From positions 16,227 to 80,226 of the forward strand of contig JAITDU010000023.1 of NCBI GenBank assembly GCA_031282405.1: DNA of 64,000 nucleotides, read 5' to 3'. Position numbers and translations under genes: made by a program. The notes below the pieces were generated by a model. It saw only the letters and a list, made by a program, of their open reading frames with translations, had not been told where the DNA came from and did no database searches. Source of the stretch: Coriobacteriales bacterium (GTDB lineage Bacteria; Actinomycetota; Coriobacteriia; Coriobacteriales; UBA8131). Shown here one piece after another: positions 54,011 through 63,270 of the stretch (its first letter is position 1; each line of letters starts with the position of its first letter).

Positions 54011-55795
54011 TCATGTGGTTATCATCTCGGCGATGCGTTCAACTTCGGTCTTTACACTCATATCAGAAACCAGTTTAGCTTGGATGTTCTTGCAGGCATA
54101 CATCGCTGTAGTATGGTCCTTGTTACCAAAACTCTTACCGATCTCAGGAAACGACTTAGGTGTGAGGCGACGAGAGAGGTACATGGCCACCTGGCGTGGA
54201 TGAGAGATGTTTTTTGAGCGTTTATCACTAAGAAGATCATCATGAGAAACCCGGTAATAGGCTTCAACTGCTTGTTGGATAACCTGGATATCGACCCTGC
54301 GTGTGTCCTTATGAAAAAACACCTTTCCGACGATGGCTTCGGCCTCTTCAGGGGTAATGGGAATACTCCGCTTTTCCGGTGGGCGAAAGGCAATATTACC
54401 TACGATAGAAGAAACCGCGCCTTCTAATTCTCGGATATTAGATCCTGATAATTCGATAATATGTTGAACGACCTCATCAGGAATATCGATATCCATAGCA
54501 TTGATGTGGCTGCAGAAATAATGCTTATAATTCATAAATATAGCGACTTTCATCTCATAATTAGGTGGTTGAATATCTACGGTAACACCACCGGCAAAAC
54601 GGCTCGTAAAGCGCTCATCGAGGTTTATTTCTACAGGAGAGCGGTCGGCACTCAATACTATTTGTTTTTTACGGTCGATAAACATATTAAATATTTCAAA
54701 CAGCGCGTCGCTGGTGCCTTCTTTACCTTCCAGGTGTTGAACGTCGTCGAGCAACAGGACATCGCAGGTATGGTACTTACGTTTAAAGCTGGTAAGATCG
54801 CGATCGCCGGCCATGGCACCGGTAAAGTCATTTACAAACTCCGATGTGGGTGCATACACAACCCGTTTGTCTGATTGGTAGGTGTTTATGTAGTTTTTAA
54901 TAGCCAGAAGAAGGTGGGTTTTGCCCAGGCCGGAGCGCCCATAAATAAAAAGAGGATTGAAGTACTGACCGGGACTTTCGGCCACACGCATAGCCGCCGA
55001 GTAGGCATAGTCGTTTGATGAGCCGACCACAAAGTTAGAAAAAGTCTTAAGTCCTTGTGCAGGGTCTTGGACTGGCGGATAATCGTTATCCTGAGAGAAT
55101 ATCGAGAAAATAGCCGAGCCGGATACCGCGCCCTCGCCAGCAAGAGAAGCAGGTGAGGTTGGTGCCGATAAGGTAGATTGGATAGGAAGGACCGCCTGAG
55201 CGGTGGGCGTGGCTGAGACAGGGGAAGATGAGATAGACTGAGCTGGAACGGATGAGGAGACAGGCGGGACCGCTTGGGTGAGGGGAGCAGGTTGAGCGAC
55301 AGGTGTGATCAAAACAGGTTGAGCGACAGACTGAGAAGAAAAAGCCTCGGCCTGTGATACGCTCTGAGTTATGACAGTTGTTGGCGCAACGACGGCGTTG
55401 ACAGCGGTGGCCGGTGTGTTCATGGCAACAGCCGGAGTTGTCGCCGATGTTGTTGTTGATGCTGCGATACCTGTAGGTGTGGTTGTCAGTGACGACGAGG
55501 CACCTGTGGGTGTGGTTGCAGGAATAGCACCGGCATTCTCATCCACCACTATTGATACCTCGCGACGGCTGCCCAACAGAACAAGAAAGGCATCTTCTAT
55601 GTATTGTATATAGCGGCGTTCCACCCAGTCTTTGGCATGTTCCAGGCGCGTTGCGAATATCATTTGATTATCGTCCAGACTCTGTGGCACAAGATAGGTC
55701 AAAAATGCCAACGCCATAGGAGAGCTGGTCTCTTCTCGACGGGCCAATAACTCACGGGCCTCTTCCCACAGGGCAAAAACTTCTTCTTTATTCAT
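54011..55795 (-). CDS. dnaA: Chromosomal replication initiator protein DnaA, long linker
   Basis: A 594-residue initiator ATPase that melts the origin. Domain I is residues 1-90. Residues about 95-255 are a Thr/Ala/Val/Pro/Ser-rich linker with repeats such as TTPTG and VAQP. Domain III has Walker A GRSGLGKTHLLLAI and Walker B DVLLLDDVQHLEGK; domain IV ends with the box-binding signature FGNKDHTTAMYACKNI. ATG at 55795 is preferred to GTG at 55813, which lies in the ribosome site (GGAGGGG). The linker makes it much longer than typical DnaA of about 450. Confidence 0.96.
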   Translation of the reverse strand: MNKEEVFALWEEARELLARREETSSPMALAFLTYLVPQSLDDNQMIFATRLEHAKDWVERRYIQYIEDAFLVLLGSRREVSIVVDENAGAIPATTPTGASSSLTTTPTGIAASTTTSATTPAVAMNTPATAVNAVVAPTTVITQSVSQAEAFSSQSVAQPVLITPVAQPAPLTQAVPPVSSSVPAQSISSSPVSATPTAQAVLPIQSTLSAPTSPASLAGEGAVSGSAIFSIFSQDNDYPPVQDPAQGLKTFSNFVVGSSNDYAYSAAMRVAESPGQYFNPLFIYGRSGLGKTHLLLAIKNYINTYQSDKRVVYAPTSEFVNDFTGAMAGDRDLTSFKRKYHTCDVLLLDDVQHLEGKEGTSDALFEIFNMFIDRKKQIVLSADRSPVEINLDERFTSRFAGGVTVDIQPPNYEMKVAIFMNYKHYFCSHINAMDIDIPDEVVQHIIELSGSNIRELEGAVSSIVGNIAFRPPEKRSIPITPEEAEAIVGKVFFHKDTRRVDIQVIQQAVEAYYRVSHDDLLSDKRSKNISHPRQVAMYLSRRLTPKSFPEIGKSFGNKDHTTAMYACKNIQAKLVSDMSVKTEVERIAEMITT

Positions 55796-55828
55796 AATTC
55801 GTATCCCCTCCACGCTAAAGCGTTGTTT

Positions 55829-56815
55829 TTAGGGCGCTGTCTCAGCATTAATTTGTCGCTGGACATACGCCAATCCGACATTGGAAAGAATCCGTTTCTT
55901 CAATTGTGTGGTTTCAACCATGCCCAAACGCTCAAGTTTTTGCAAGACCCGAGTGGCTGTGGGCGCGCTGACTCCAAGAGCAGTGGCTAGATCTACCGGG
56001 CCAAGCATCCCCTCTTCAAGTAGTAGCCTCAGCGCCTTGTCTTCGCGTGGCAACAGCGGTATCTGTGAAGTGGGATTACTGTGCGGGTTGCTGCGCTCAT
56101 CCGCAAAAACAGCGGACGGAGACGTGTCAGAAGCAGAACGAAGGACATTTTCCTGCGCGGCTCCCGGAGTGGTAATCTGGGATATGCGATCTGAAAAGCG
56201 TGACGGGTTCGTCATTAAAAAAGCCCCTGAGGGTCCCGCTGTCGTTTGAGAGAGGTACGTGGCACTGTCGGCAGGGGTGTACGAAGATATCTGCCTTTGT
56301 GCGGCCTCTGCTGTGGCCGCCGTGATCGTAACAACAACGCCAGATGTAGCATTATCATCAATACTCAAAAAACCCCCGGAACGCTCCAGGTATTCCTTAA
56401 CAATGGGAAAGCCCGAGCCTACTCCCCGGATATAACGTTTCATGTCTACGGTAGCCGAGGACACTCCCGGCTGTAGAACTAAGGATTTTTTCTGAATACC
56501 CGGGCCCTGGTCAGAAAAACGCAGGGTGTTACCGCCATCAAGCACCGAGACCGTACATTCTGCAAAATCAGCATGGATAAAATTCTCGGTTATCTCTCGG
56601 ATCACTGTGTAAGGCAGCGAACCTCCCAGTTGGTGTGAGGCATCATAGACTGCCAACACGATATTATCGATGAATTCCTGCACGGCTGCCGGAGCGATGT
56701 CGATGATGCGCGGCGACGACAGCATGTCGTCATAGACGGCGACGCGTGCCAGGGTTCGGACATTATCAGTACCCAAGAGCGAAGGGTGGGGCGTGTCAGT
56801 TGAGAGTTCGTCCAT
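55829..56815 (-). CDS. GHKL ATPase with C-terminal winged helix, next to dnaA
   Basis: A 328-residue protein. The HATPase_c domain covers residues 65-175: N-box REITENFIHADF, G1 box RFSDQGPGIQKK, G2 box GVGSGFPIVKEYLERSGG. It lacks a histidine kinase phosphoacceptor domain. Residues 255-328 form a MarR-type winged helix, GPVDLATALGVSAPTATRVL and QKLERLGMVE. It ends 33 bases before dnaA, same strand. It resembles the serine kinase/anti-sigma type of ATPase; DNA-binding makes an origin-linked regulatory role possible. Function unknown. Confidence 0.7.
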   Translation of the reverse strand: MDELSTDTPHPSLLGTDNVRTLARVAVYDDMLSSPRIIDIAPAAVQEFIDNIVLAVYDASHQLGGSLPYTVIREITENFIHADFAECTVSVLDGGNTLRFSDQGPGIQKKSLVLQPGVSSATVDMKRYIRGVGSGFPIVKEYLERSGGFLSIDDNATSGVVVTITAATAEAAQRQISSYTPADSATYLSQTTAGPSGAFLMTNPSRFSDRISQITTPGAAQENVLRSASDTSPSAVFADERSNPHSNPTSQIPLLPREDKALRLLLEEGMLGPVDLATALGVSAPTATRVLQKLERLGMVETTQLKKRILSNVGLAYVQRQINAETAP

Positions 56816-57801
56816 AAAGGAACCTGCCAGGGTGATAGATAGCTGCTAATAAGTTGCTCATAGTGCCACATGTGTTATACAACGTGTTGCCGACTGAAAT
56901 CCACAGGGTTATCCACAGAGAACGGCAGAACCTGGTGGAAAACCCCAAAATTTTCAAGAGATAAAACTGCTGATAACAGCCGTGTCCATGAGTGCTGAAA
57001 TAAATAGTGAAAAACAGGATACACCAGAACACCTGCCTATTTCAACTTTTTTCACAAAAATTTCAACACCTGTGAAAAACTCAGTGAAAAATGAAAACAA
57101 AGCGACCAAAAATTGTGGAAATCTATGACAAAACAGGTCATATCAAGGATAGGCAGTCAAAAAAGAATCGGCAGAACAAGAAATGAAGCGTGGACTATGC
57201 CATTAAACCAAAATAGTGCCCGGCGACATTAAGACGAAGATAGCATGGCCTTGGTGCGCCGACAACGAGTGAACAACAAAGCGAACAGGAGAACAAACGG
57301 ATTCTCTTTTCAAGGTGCACGTGGACAAAAGTGCAGGTAAAACTAACAATTTTGTTCACAATCAATTTTCTTACCGTGGACATGGTGCAAGGTAAAAAGC
57401 GGCTTGTCAAGCGCGAACAAATGCTCGCTTAGCGAGGTTTTCCACAGACAATCGCGGAAAAACATTTGGTTTTTCACATTTTCCACAGGCATATCTGTGA
57501 AAAAAAGTTTTTTTTGGGATTTAGTGATCGGTCCGTCTCCGGCTGTTTTTGACACCAGACCGGGCTCAAAGTGACTCGATTTGACACAGAGTAGAGAAAA
57601 ACTATAGAATTCCAAGTTCTTGCATATATCGAAAAGACGGGCGTTGCGCATACAACCGTGACGCGACCTTGTTTGACAGGACTGCTCGACAAGTTTGCGT
57701 AGTAGCATATGTGGTAAGTAGCCGCCCGTTACAGCGCGTCAAGGCCATTCAGCTTTCTGGCCGGCCCTGGCAGATAATTATAGAAATGAGGATACGACGA
57801 C
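56816..57801. other. Probable replication origin region (oriC)
   Basis: Nearly 1 kb without a gene, between the leftward dnaA cluster and the rightward rpmH cluster. DnaA-box-like sites: TTATCCACA at 56909-56917 (perfect), TTTTCCACA at 57438-57446 and 57479-57487, TGTGGAAAT at 57114-57122, and TTGTTCACA near 57352. The sequence is AT-rich with many TTTTTCAC/GTGAAAAA runs around 57040-57110 and 57460-57510. Genes diverge from this point, as is usual at oriC. The rpmH promoter is also here. Confidence 0.65.
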
Positions 57802-57936
57802 GTGAAAAGGACCTATCAACCCAATAGACGCAAGCGGGCCAAGTGCCACGGTTTCTTTAGCCGTATGTCCACCAAAGGTGGTCGAGCGGTTTTGGCTTCT
57901 CGTCGCGCCAAGGGGCGTAAACGCCTCTGCGTCTGA
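57802..57936 (+). CDS. rpmH: Ribosomal protein bL34
   Basis: A 44-residue basic protein: it starts [18 protein letters not shown] and continues [20 protein letters not shown] and KRLCV. Two positions are unusual cysteines where most L34 have threonine or alanine. GTG at 57802 has GAGG upstream. It opens the rightward operon with rnpA and yidC, the conserved order next to oriC. Confidence 0.92.
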   Translation: MKRTYQPNRRKRAKCHGFFSRMSTKGGRAVLASRRAKGRKRLCV

Positions 57937-57970
57937 TCCTGGGTCTTTGACTCTATGTTGTTTGACCCTT

Positions 57971-58777
57971 ATGAAGGGGACAATCAAATCCACCAAACGC
58001 ATCGACTGGCTGTTTAATCATGGTTTGCGTTATACCTCTGCCAGCATGCTTGCGCTGTATGCTGAATCCATTTCTGCTGAGCATACTTCTGAGCAAGAGG
58101 ACCTTGGACTAAGCAGGACAGAGCAGCCAGATGACTGCACGCTGCCGCCCGTTGGGCGGGTGGCTTTCATTGCCGGCAAGAAGCTGGGCAGCGCTCCGGT
58201 TCGAAGCCGGGCAAAACGACGGCTTCGCGAGGCCGCCAGAGCGCAGGGTGCTCCCTGGTGCGGCTTTGATGTGGTGTTAGTGGCCCGAAAAGGCACTCTG
58301 TCCAATGATTTTTGTGCGCTGGAAAGCGATTTGATCAGGTTTACATCCAGGCTGTCCAGAGCCTCTGCGAACGCTTCTGCGCGCGGTGCCGGAGACAAAA
58401 AAGGCCCGGGCACACGACCGCCCGAGGCGATGCACAGACCAAAGAGCCGGCAGACACACAACGTCAAAGCGTTTATCACGAATATCCCCCGTAATCTGGC
58501 CATGTTTTGTATTACTATATACCGGCATGCTATCTCGCCCCTTTTCCCGCCATCATGCAGATTTACACCCACATGCTCGGAGTATGCCCTGCTTGCTTTT
58601 CAAAGATTTGGTTTTATTAAGGGTCTGTGGCTGTCCCTCAGGCGAATTGGGCGCTGTCATCCGTTTTGTGAGGGAGGCTTTGACCCTGTGCCGGAATGCG
58701 TTGGCACCAACAATCGAACACGGATCGCAACAGGAGGCACCGGACAGCAGAGATGCAAACATGAGGCAAAAATATAG
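57971..58777 (+). CDS. rnpA: Fused ribonuclease P protein component and YidD
   Basis: A 268-residue protein joining two normally separate genes. Residues 1-130 are Rnp[21 protein letters not shown] and the RNA-binding [16 protein letters not shown] at 78-93; it also has an insertion of about 20 residues near 35-58. A Gly/Ala/Ser/Arg linker covers 131-165. Residues 171-241 are YidD, the membrane-insertion efficiency factor: [20 protein letters not shown] and [14 protein letters not shown]. In most bacteria yidD overlaps or follows rnpA. ATG at 57971 gives the family N-terminus; the ribosome site is weak. It lies between rpmH and yidC. Confidence 0.88.
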   Translation: MKGTIKSTKRIDWLFNHGLRYTSASMLALYAESISAEHTSEQEDLGLSRTEQPDDCTLPPVGRVAFIAGKKLGSAPVRSRAKRRLREAARAQGAPWCGFDVVLVARKGTLSNDFCALESDLIRFTSRLSRASANASARGAGDKKGPGTRPPEAMHRPKSRQTHNVKAFITNIPRNLAMFCITIYRHAISPLFPPSCRFTPTCSEYALLAFQRFGFIKGLWLSLRRIGRCHPFCEGGFDPVPECVGTNNRTRIATGGTGQQRCKHEAKI

Positions 58778-58847
58778 TAATATACTAATTTGCTAGTATA
58801 TAGAAATTGAGCAAGAACGACAGAGCGAACAACGAATTGGAGGAAAT

Positions 58848-59615
58848 TTGGGCGCCTGGGACATATTCAAGGACGCAATATTCAGTGTCATCGACTGGTT
58901 TTACAGCTGGTGTGGCGACTGGGGTCTGGCGATTATCCTGATAACGATCCTGTTTCGAATACTCATCTATCCGATTACCCGCAAGCAGTTCAAGTCGACT
59001 TATAAGATGCAGAAACTGCAACCCAAGATCAATGAACTCAAAGAGAAATACAAAGACGACCCTCAGCGACTAAATCAAGAAACAACCAAGATATGGCAGG
59101 AAGCCAAGTTCAACCCGCTGTCAGGCTGTTTGCCGATGCTTCTGCAAATGCCCATCTTCATTGCTCTCTATCAGGTGCTCCTGGAACTTCAGGGGCGAAT
59201 TGGCACCGAAGATTCCATCAGGTTTTACGGCCTGATACCGGATCTGGCTGCATCGCCGGGGCAGGTCTTCGGAGAAGCAGGAGTACTGGCAGCTATTCCC
59301 TATGTTTTAATGGTACTTTTATTTGCGTTTTCGTTGCTCGTGCCAACGCTGCTGACACAGCAGGGCGACCGCAACACCAAGGTCATGATGGCTGTTATGT
59401 CACTGGTGATGCTATTCTTTGGTTGGAACGTTCCGGCCGGTGTTTTACTTTACTGGGATGTCTCGTCATATATAGCGGTTGCCCAGCAACTGGCATCGCG
59501 TAAACTCATGCAACGCAAGGAAGCCAAAGAGGAGCTGGAGATAGTGGATATCGCGCCAGTAAAGGTCGAGGTCGATCGCAAAGAACGCAAAGCACGGCCC
59601 AAGAAAAGAGGTTGA
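58848..59615 (+). CDS. yidC: Membrane protein insertase YidC
   Basis: A 255-residue insertase of the short Gram-positive (Oxa1-like) type. Hydrophobic spans include LAIILITILFRILIYPI, MLLQMPIFIALYQVLLEL and VLMVLLFAFSLLVPTLL. The coiled hairpin KMQKLQPKINELKEKYKDD and the conserved Arg in ILFRILIYP are present. The tail is basic (RKERKARPKKRG), as in forms that bind ribosomes. TTG at 58848 has GGAGG upstream, 6 bases away. No signal peptide lipobox is seen. Confidence 0.92.
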   Translation: MGAWDIFKDAIFSVIDWFYSWCGDWGLAIILITILFRILIYPITRKQFKSTYKMQKLQPKINELKEKYKDDPQRLNQETTKIWQEAKFNPLSGCLPMLLQMPIFIALYQVLLELQGRIGTEDSIRFYGLIPDLAASPGQVFGEAGVLAAIPYVLMVLLFAFSLLVPTLLTQQGDRNTKVMMAVMSLVMLFFGWNVPAGVLLYWDVSSYIAVAQQLASRKLMQRKEAKEELEIVDIAPVKVEVDRKERKARPKKRG

Positions 59616-59710
59616 GGGCTGCGCCCAGGAAGCAAGACACGAAACACACGCTTTCTCGGCACAGGGCATCATAACCTGTACGAATAATCAACGTTCACGG
59701 AGGAGTAATT

Positions 59711-60337
59711 ATGAGCTATCAAGAAACCGACGTAAGTGATGAACAGCCGATTTTGGAATCTGAGGAAGTAACCGTGCCCAATAATGACACAGGCGAAGAT
59801 GTGCCTGCGGACTCAAGAGACGCTTCAGACCCTGTATCAGAAGAGAGTCTGAGTGACGCGCAACGGCTGAGCGATGAGGAGCTCGACAGAGTCGCAGATA
59901 CTGCGATAGAGACGCTACGCGAGATTCTGGCCTATTTTGATGCGGGCGAAGCAGCGATAGACGAATATGAGGGAGAAGAAGGAGAGTTGATACTTGATGT
60001 TGTCGGCGCCAATCTTGCTGTCCTGATTGGCCGTTACGGCAAGACCTTGGACGCTCTGCAATTTCTGGTCGCTGCCCTTGTCAATAAAAAGCTGGATATC
60101 AGGTATCCAGTCGTGGTCGATATCGAGGGCTACAGGAACCGCAGGCGCCAAAAATTGGAATCGATGGCTAGATCCTCGGCTGCCCGCTGTATCCGCACAA
60201 AGACCATGGTACACTTGCGCCCCATGACGCCCCATGATCGTCGAATCATCCATATTGTCCTTAAGAATGAGAATAGGGTACTCACCGAATCTGAAGGCGA
60301 GGAGCCTAATCGGTATATTGTTGTAAAGCCATGTTAA
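59711..60337 (+). CDS. jag: RNA-binding protein Jag/KhpB
   Basis: A 208-residue protein. An acidic N-terminal 55 residues is followed by a KH domain with the GxxG loop in LIGRYGKTLDALQFLVAALV and an R3H domain (PMTPHDRRIIHI, then LTESEGEEPNRYIVV). The typical N-terminal Jag domain is reduced. It binds RNA and affects cell-wall growth in other bacteria. ATG at 59711 has GGAGG upstream. It overlaps rsmG by 7 bases. Confidence 0.9.
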   Translation: MSYQETDVSDEQPILESEEVTVPNNDTGEDVPADSRDASDPVSEESLSDAQRLSDEELDRVADTAIETLREILAYFDAGEAAIDEYEGEEGELILDVVGANLAVLIGRYGKTLDALQFLVAALVNKKLDIRYPVVVDIEGYRNRRRQKLESMARSSAARCIRTKTMVHLRPMTPHDRRIIHIVLKNENRVLTESEGEEPNRYIVVKPC

Positions 60338-61038
60338 CGCCTTTTGGGCAACTTTCTGACAATTCTCCCCTCGACAGTGTTTCTTGTCATCAACGACAGG
60401 TACTGTTTGATCATTTGCAATGTGTACTCTCTAACAGTGACAAGATAAACCTCACCAGCATTAAAAGTAGTAAGGCTGGTGAGGTTTTGCATATTGAGGA
60501 CTCATTGCGGGTTTTGCCCGAAGTATTAAAGGCACCCGAGGGAAGCCTGATCGATATCGGGAGTGGCACTGGCTATCCGGGCATCCCCCTGGCTGTCTGT
60601 ACCGGCAAAAAGACTCTCCTTGTCGAATCTATAGCCAAGAAGGGGGCAATTCTTGACCGTTTTGTTGCAAGCAATGGCCTTGGGGGCCTGATCGAGATAG
60701 TATCTGAGCGTTCTGAGACCGTCGCCTTAGAAAGGCCGGAACAATTCAGCGTGGCTACTGTTAGAGCTGTGGGTCAACTACCGACTGTAGTAGAGTTGGC
60801 CGCGCCATTACTCATGAACAAAGGGCTTTTAGTAGCGCTTAAGGGCCGTCCGACAGATGTCGAGATAGCCAGAGGCGTACAGGCGGGAAACCTGGTTGGC
60901 CTGTCGCTGGTAAGCAGTCGGCGATATAAACTATCGAATGGCAGCTGCCGATCAGTCTACCTGTTTCGAAAAGATGGCGAACCCGTTGTCTCATTGCCAC
61001 GACGTCCGGGAATGGCCAACAAAAGGCCACTGGCCTAA
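60331..61038 (+). CDS. rsmG: 16S rRNA (guanine-527-N7) methyltransferase
   Basis: A 235-residue SAM-dependent enzyme. SAM-binding motif I is SLIDIGSGTGYPGIPLAV near residues 73-90, with LLVESIAKKGAILDRF after it and VATVRAVGQLPTVVELAAPL as the substrate loop. NLTSIKSSKAGEVLHIEDSL is the conserved N-terminal pattern. ATG at 60331 lies inside the end of jag. It modifies G527 in the small-subunit RNA. Confidence 0.93.
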   Translation: MLTPFGQLSDNSPLDSVSCHQRQVLFDHLQCVLSNSDKINLTSIKSSKAGEVLHIEDSLRVLPEVLKAPEGSLIDIGSGTGYPGIPLAVCTGKKTLLVESIAKKGAILDRFVASNGLGGLIEIVSERSETVALERPEQFSVATVRAVGQLPTVVELAAPLLMNKGLLVALKGRPTDVEIARGVQAGNLVGLSLVSSRRYKLSNGSCRSVYLFRKDGEPVVSLPRRPGMANKRPLA

Positions 61039-61089
61039 CCAGCCTAACCACCTACCACAGAAACGCGCAAAGTGATACCCTGGCTGTCG

Positions 61090-61173
61090 TAGGTCCGTAG
61101 GTCCGTAGGTCCGTAAGTCCGTAAGTCCGTAGGTCCGTAAGTCCGTAAGTCCGTAAGTCCGTAGGTCCGTAAG
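61090..61173. repeat. Octamer tandem array TARGTCCG, about 10 copies
   Basis: Ten full units of TAGGTCCG or TAAGTCCG run from 61090 to 61169, plus half a unit. The variants are interspersed. The array would be prone to length change. Confidence 0.9.
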
Positions 61174-61413
61174 GCTTAAGGCTTCACAATCCTGGTGCCT
61201 CAGACAGACTCACGTCACCCCGAACACCGAAAGGGGCTGTGGCGATTCAAGCATCCCGGTCTATCTCGGTCTTAAGCGAGGCGTAAGTGCCTGTATAAAC
61301 ATCCCGACATAGTGGTGGATAGGGTGTCTTCCCAGAAAAGTGTCCATTCATTCTGTGGATGTCCGCGGATGCTGGAAATCAATACTAAGCTAAGCGTGAC
61401 TAAAAGCAAGCAG

Positions 61414-61431
61414 ACTTTTCACGTGAAAAGT
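61414..61431. promoter_or_regulatory. parS-like site 1
   Basis: A perfect 18-bp palindrome ACTTTTCACGTGAAAAGT with the CACGTG core of ParB-binding sites (consensus TGTTTCACGTGAAACA). It is about 110 bp upstream of parA. Confidence 0.75.
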
Positions 61432-61460
61432 AGCAGCGGGTTGTTAGCATTTTTCTAATA

Positions 61461-61472
61461 TTTCACGTGAAA
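61461..61472. promoter_or_regulatory. parS-like site 2
   Basis: TTTCACGTGAAA, a perfect 12-bp palindrome followed by AGT as at site 1, centred 44 bp from it. A pair of sites would nucleate ParB loading near the origin. Confidence 0.75.
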
Positions 61473-61504
61473 AGTCAATGCAAGGATCATGTCAACTGAT
61501 ACTG

Positions 61505-61513
61505 TTATCCACA
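61505..61513 (+). promoter_or_regulatory. DnaA box
   Basis: TTATCCACA, the exact consensus, 14 bp before the frame of parA. It may link parA expression to replication initiation or be an outlying origin box. Confidence 0.55.
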
Positions 61514-61526
61514 CAGCCGTTCTCTG

Positions 61527-62366
61527 GTGAATGTAGCACCGCATATTGTGTATACTGCTTCTAAGCTGTTGAAAGAGGTGATTCGAACGAACAGAGAAAC
61601 AAAAGGCGCGACCATTATTGCTGTCATTAACCAGAAAGGCGGCGTAGGTAAGTCAACTACGACTATCAACCTGTCTGCTGCTTTGGGCGAGCTCGGCAAA
61701 CAGGTATTGTTGGTCGACCTTGACCCACAAGGTAATGCTACCAGCGGGCTGGGAGTAGAGAAAACCCCAGAAATCAAATGTGTCTACGATGGCCTGATAA
61801 ACGACGAGGCGGCCGATAAGCTAATAATAAGGGCCATTACTGATGGTGTCGATATCATACCGGCAACCATCAACCTGGCCGGCGCTGAAGTGGAACTGAT
61901 GAACGAATATGCACGAGAAAGGCGTTTGGCAGAACTGCTGGGGCCGACCAGGAAAGACTATGAATACGTATTGGTCGATTGTCCTCCTTCCCTTGGCCAA
62001 CTGACCATTAATGCGCTTACGGCGGCCGACTACCTTATTATCCCCATACAATGTGAGTTCTATGCGTTGGAAGGTCTGACAAAATTACTTGAGACAGTGA
62101 AAATTGTCAAAACTCGCATGAATAATGACTTGGATATTCTCGGCGTATTGATGACGATGTACGACAGCCGTACCTCTCTTGCTAATCAAGTGGTTGAGGA
62201 AGTAGCCGCTTATTTTGGCGATACTGTTTTTCGGACTAAGATTCCTCGAACAGTACGCTTAGCCGAGGCACCCAGTTTTGGCAAATCAATTCTGGCTTAT
62301 GACCCCAAAGGAAAGGGCGCAACCGCCTACCGTGAACTAGCAAAGGAAGTGATTGATCGTGGCTAA
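61527..62366 (+). CDS. parA: Chromosome partitioning ATPase ParA
   Basis: About 279 residues at most. The deviant Walker A box is AVINQKGGVGKSTTTINLSA, Walker A' LLVDLDPQGNATSGLG and Walker B YVLVDCPPSLGQLTINAL. It segregates origins with ParB. The start is unclear: GTG at 61527 lacks a ribosome site and adds about 25 unusual residues, GTG at 61578 sits in a near-perfect AAAGAGGTGAT site (61572-61582), and the codon 8 bases after that site is ACG. It overlaps parB. Confidence 0.93.
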   Translation: MNVAPHIVYTASKLLKEVIRTNRETKGATIIAVINQKGGVGKSTTTINLSAALGELGKQVLLVDLDPQGNATSGLGVEKTPEIKCVYDGLINDEAADKLIIRAITDGVDIIPATINLAGAEVELMNEYARERRLAELLGPTRKDYEYVLVDCPPSLGQLTINALTAADYLIIPIQCEFYALEGLTKLLETVKIVKTRMNNDLDILGVLMTMYDSRTSLANQVVEEVAAYFGDTVFRTKIPRTVRLAEAPSFGKSILAYDPKGKGATAYRELAKEVIDRG

Positions 62367-63249
62367 AGGAGGACTCGGGCGAGGCCTGGGAGCGTTAATT
62401 GGCGACGCAACGGCCGAGACCGGCACCAATGTTGACTTTATGGAGCTACCCCTCAATAAGATTAATCCTAACCCCAATCAACCACGCCTCGATTTTGACG
62501 AGGAGAAGATTAAAGAATTAGAAAGCTCGATCAGGAAAGATGGTCTACTGCAACCTATATTAGTGCGGCCAGAGGGAGATGGATATCAGATAGTCGCCGG
62601 TGAGCGACGCTGGCAAGCCTGCAAGAGACTGGAAAAGGAAACAATCCCGGCTAAGATACTCATAGTGAATGATGTAGAGGCTCAACAGATTGCCTTGGTA
62701 GAGAATCTACAGCGCGATAATCTCAATGCTATTGAGGAAGCCCGCGGCTATAAGCGACTGTTGGAATTAAGCGGCGGCTTGCAAAAAGACCTGGCCGAAG
62801 CGGTGTCCAAGTCGCAGGTCACGATTTCCAACGCACTCAGGCTCTTGGATTTGCCGGAGGAAGTTCAGGAGATGATGCTCAGCGGTTCCATCAGTGCTGG
62901 TCACGGACGAGCGATACTGTCTCTTCCAGATGAAGACGCCAGAATCCGTCTGGCCAAAAAAATCGTAGCAGAGAATCTGACCGTGCGCGAAGCTGAGAAT
63001 ATAGCACGATTGTATGGAAGCCAGGGGTTTGAACGCAGCAAACGTATGCCGACCCCTCGGGCCTTTGGAATCGCTGCCCGCAAACTCCGAAAAATACTCG
63101 GCACCGGCGTAAGAGTGAAGACAGTAAGAGGCAAAAACAAGGTAGAGATCGAATTTGCCGATGAGGAAGACCTGGAAAGGATATTAGGTGTAATCGAAGA
63201 CGGACCACGACCAGCCGCCTCCATAAATGCTAATAAAGTTATATATTAA
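62359..63249 (+). CDS. parB: Chromosome partitioning protein ParB
   Basis: A 296-residue CTPase that binds parS and spreads. The N-terminal ParA-activating peptide is GGLGRGLGALIGD. The CTP site has NPNQPR, VAGERRWQACKRL and ALVENLQRDNLNAIEEA; the helix-turn-helix is LAEAVSKSQVTISNALRLLD. The C-terminal clamp domain ends near residue 285. GTG at 62359 has GGAAGTGA upstream and overlaps parA by 8 bases; a TTG six bases earlier is less likely. Confidence 0.95.
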   Translation: MAKGGLGRGLGALIGDATAETGTNVDFMELPLNKINPNPNQPRLDFDEEKIKELESSIRKDGLLQPILVRPEGDGYQIVAGERRWQACKRLEKETIPAKILIVNDVEAQQIALVENLQRDNLNAIEEARGYKRLLELSGGLQKDLAEAVSKSQVTISNALRLLDLPEEVQEMMLSGSISAGHGRAILSLPDEDARIRLAKKIVAENLTVREAENIARLYGSQGFERSKRMPTPRAFGIAARKLRKILGTGVRVKTVRGKNKVEIEFADEEDLERILGVIEDGPRPAASINANKVIY

Positions 63250-63270
63250 TATATCAATAACGAGGATAAA

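Larger units (their letters stand above)
61039..61526. other. Intergenic region rsmG-parA with repeats and parS sites
   Basis: Beyond the octamer array (61090-61173), parS-like palindromes (61414, 61461) and DnaA box (61505), I see no gene. The parA promoter must lie here. Confidence 0.5.

Noticed and set aside
61090..61173. Possible CRISPR array
   Set aside because: The units are 8 bp with no spacers; a simple tandem array.
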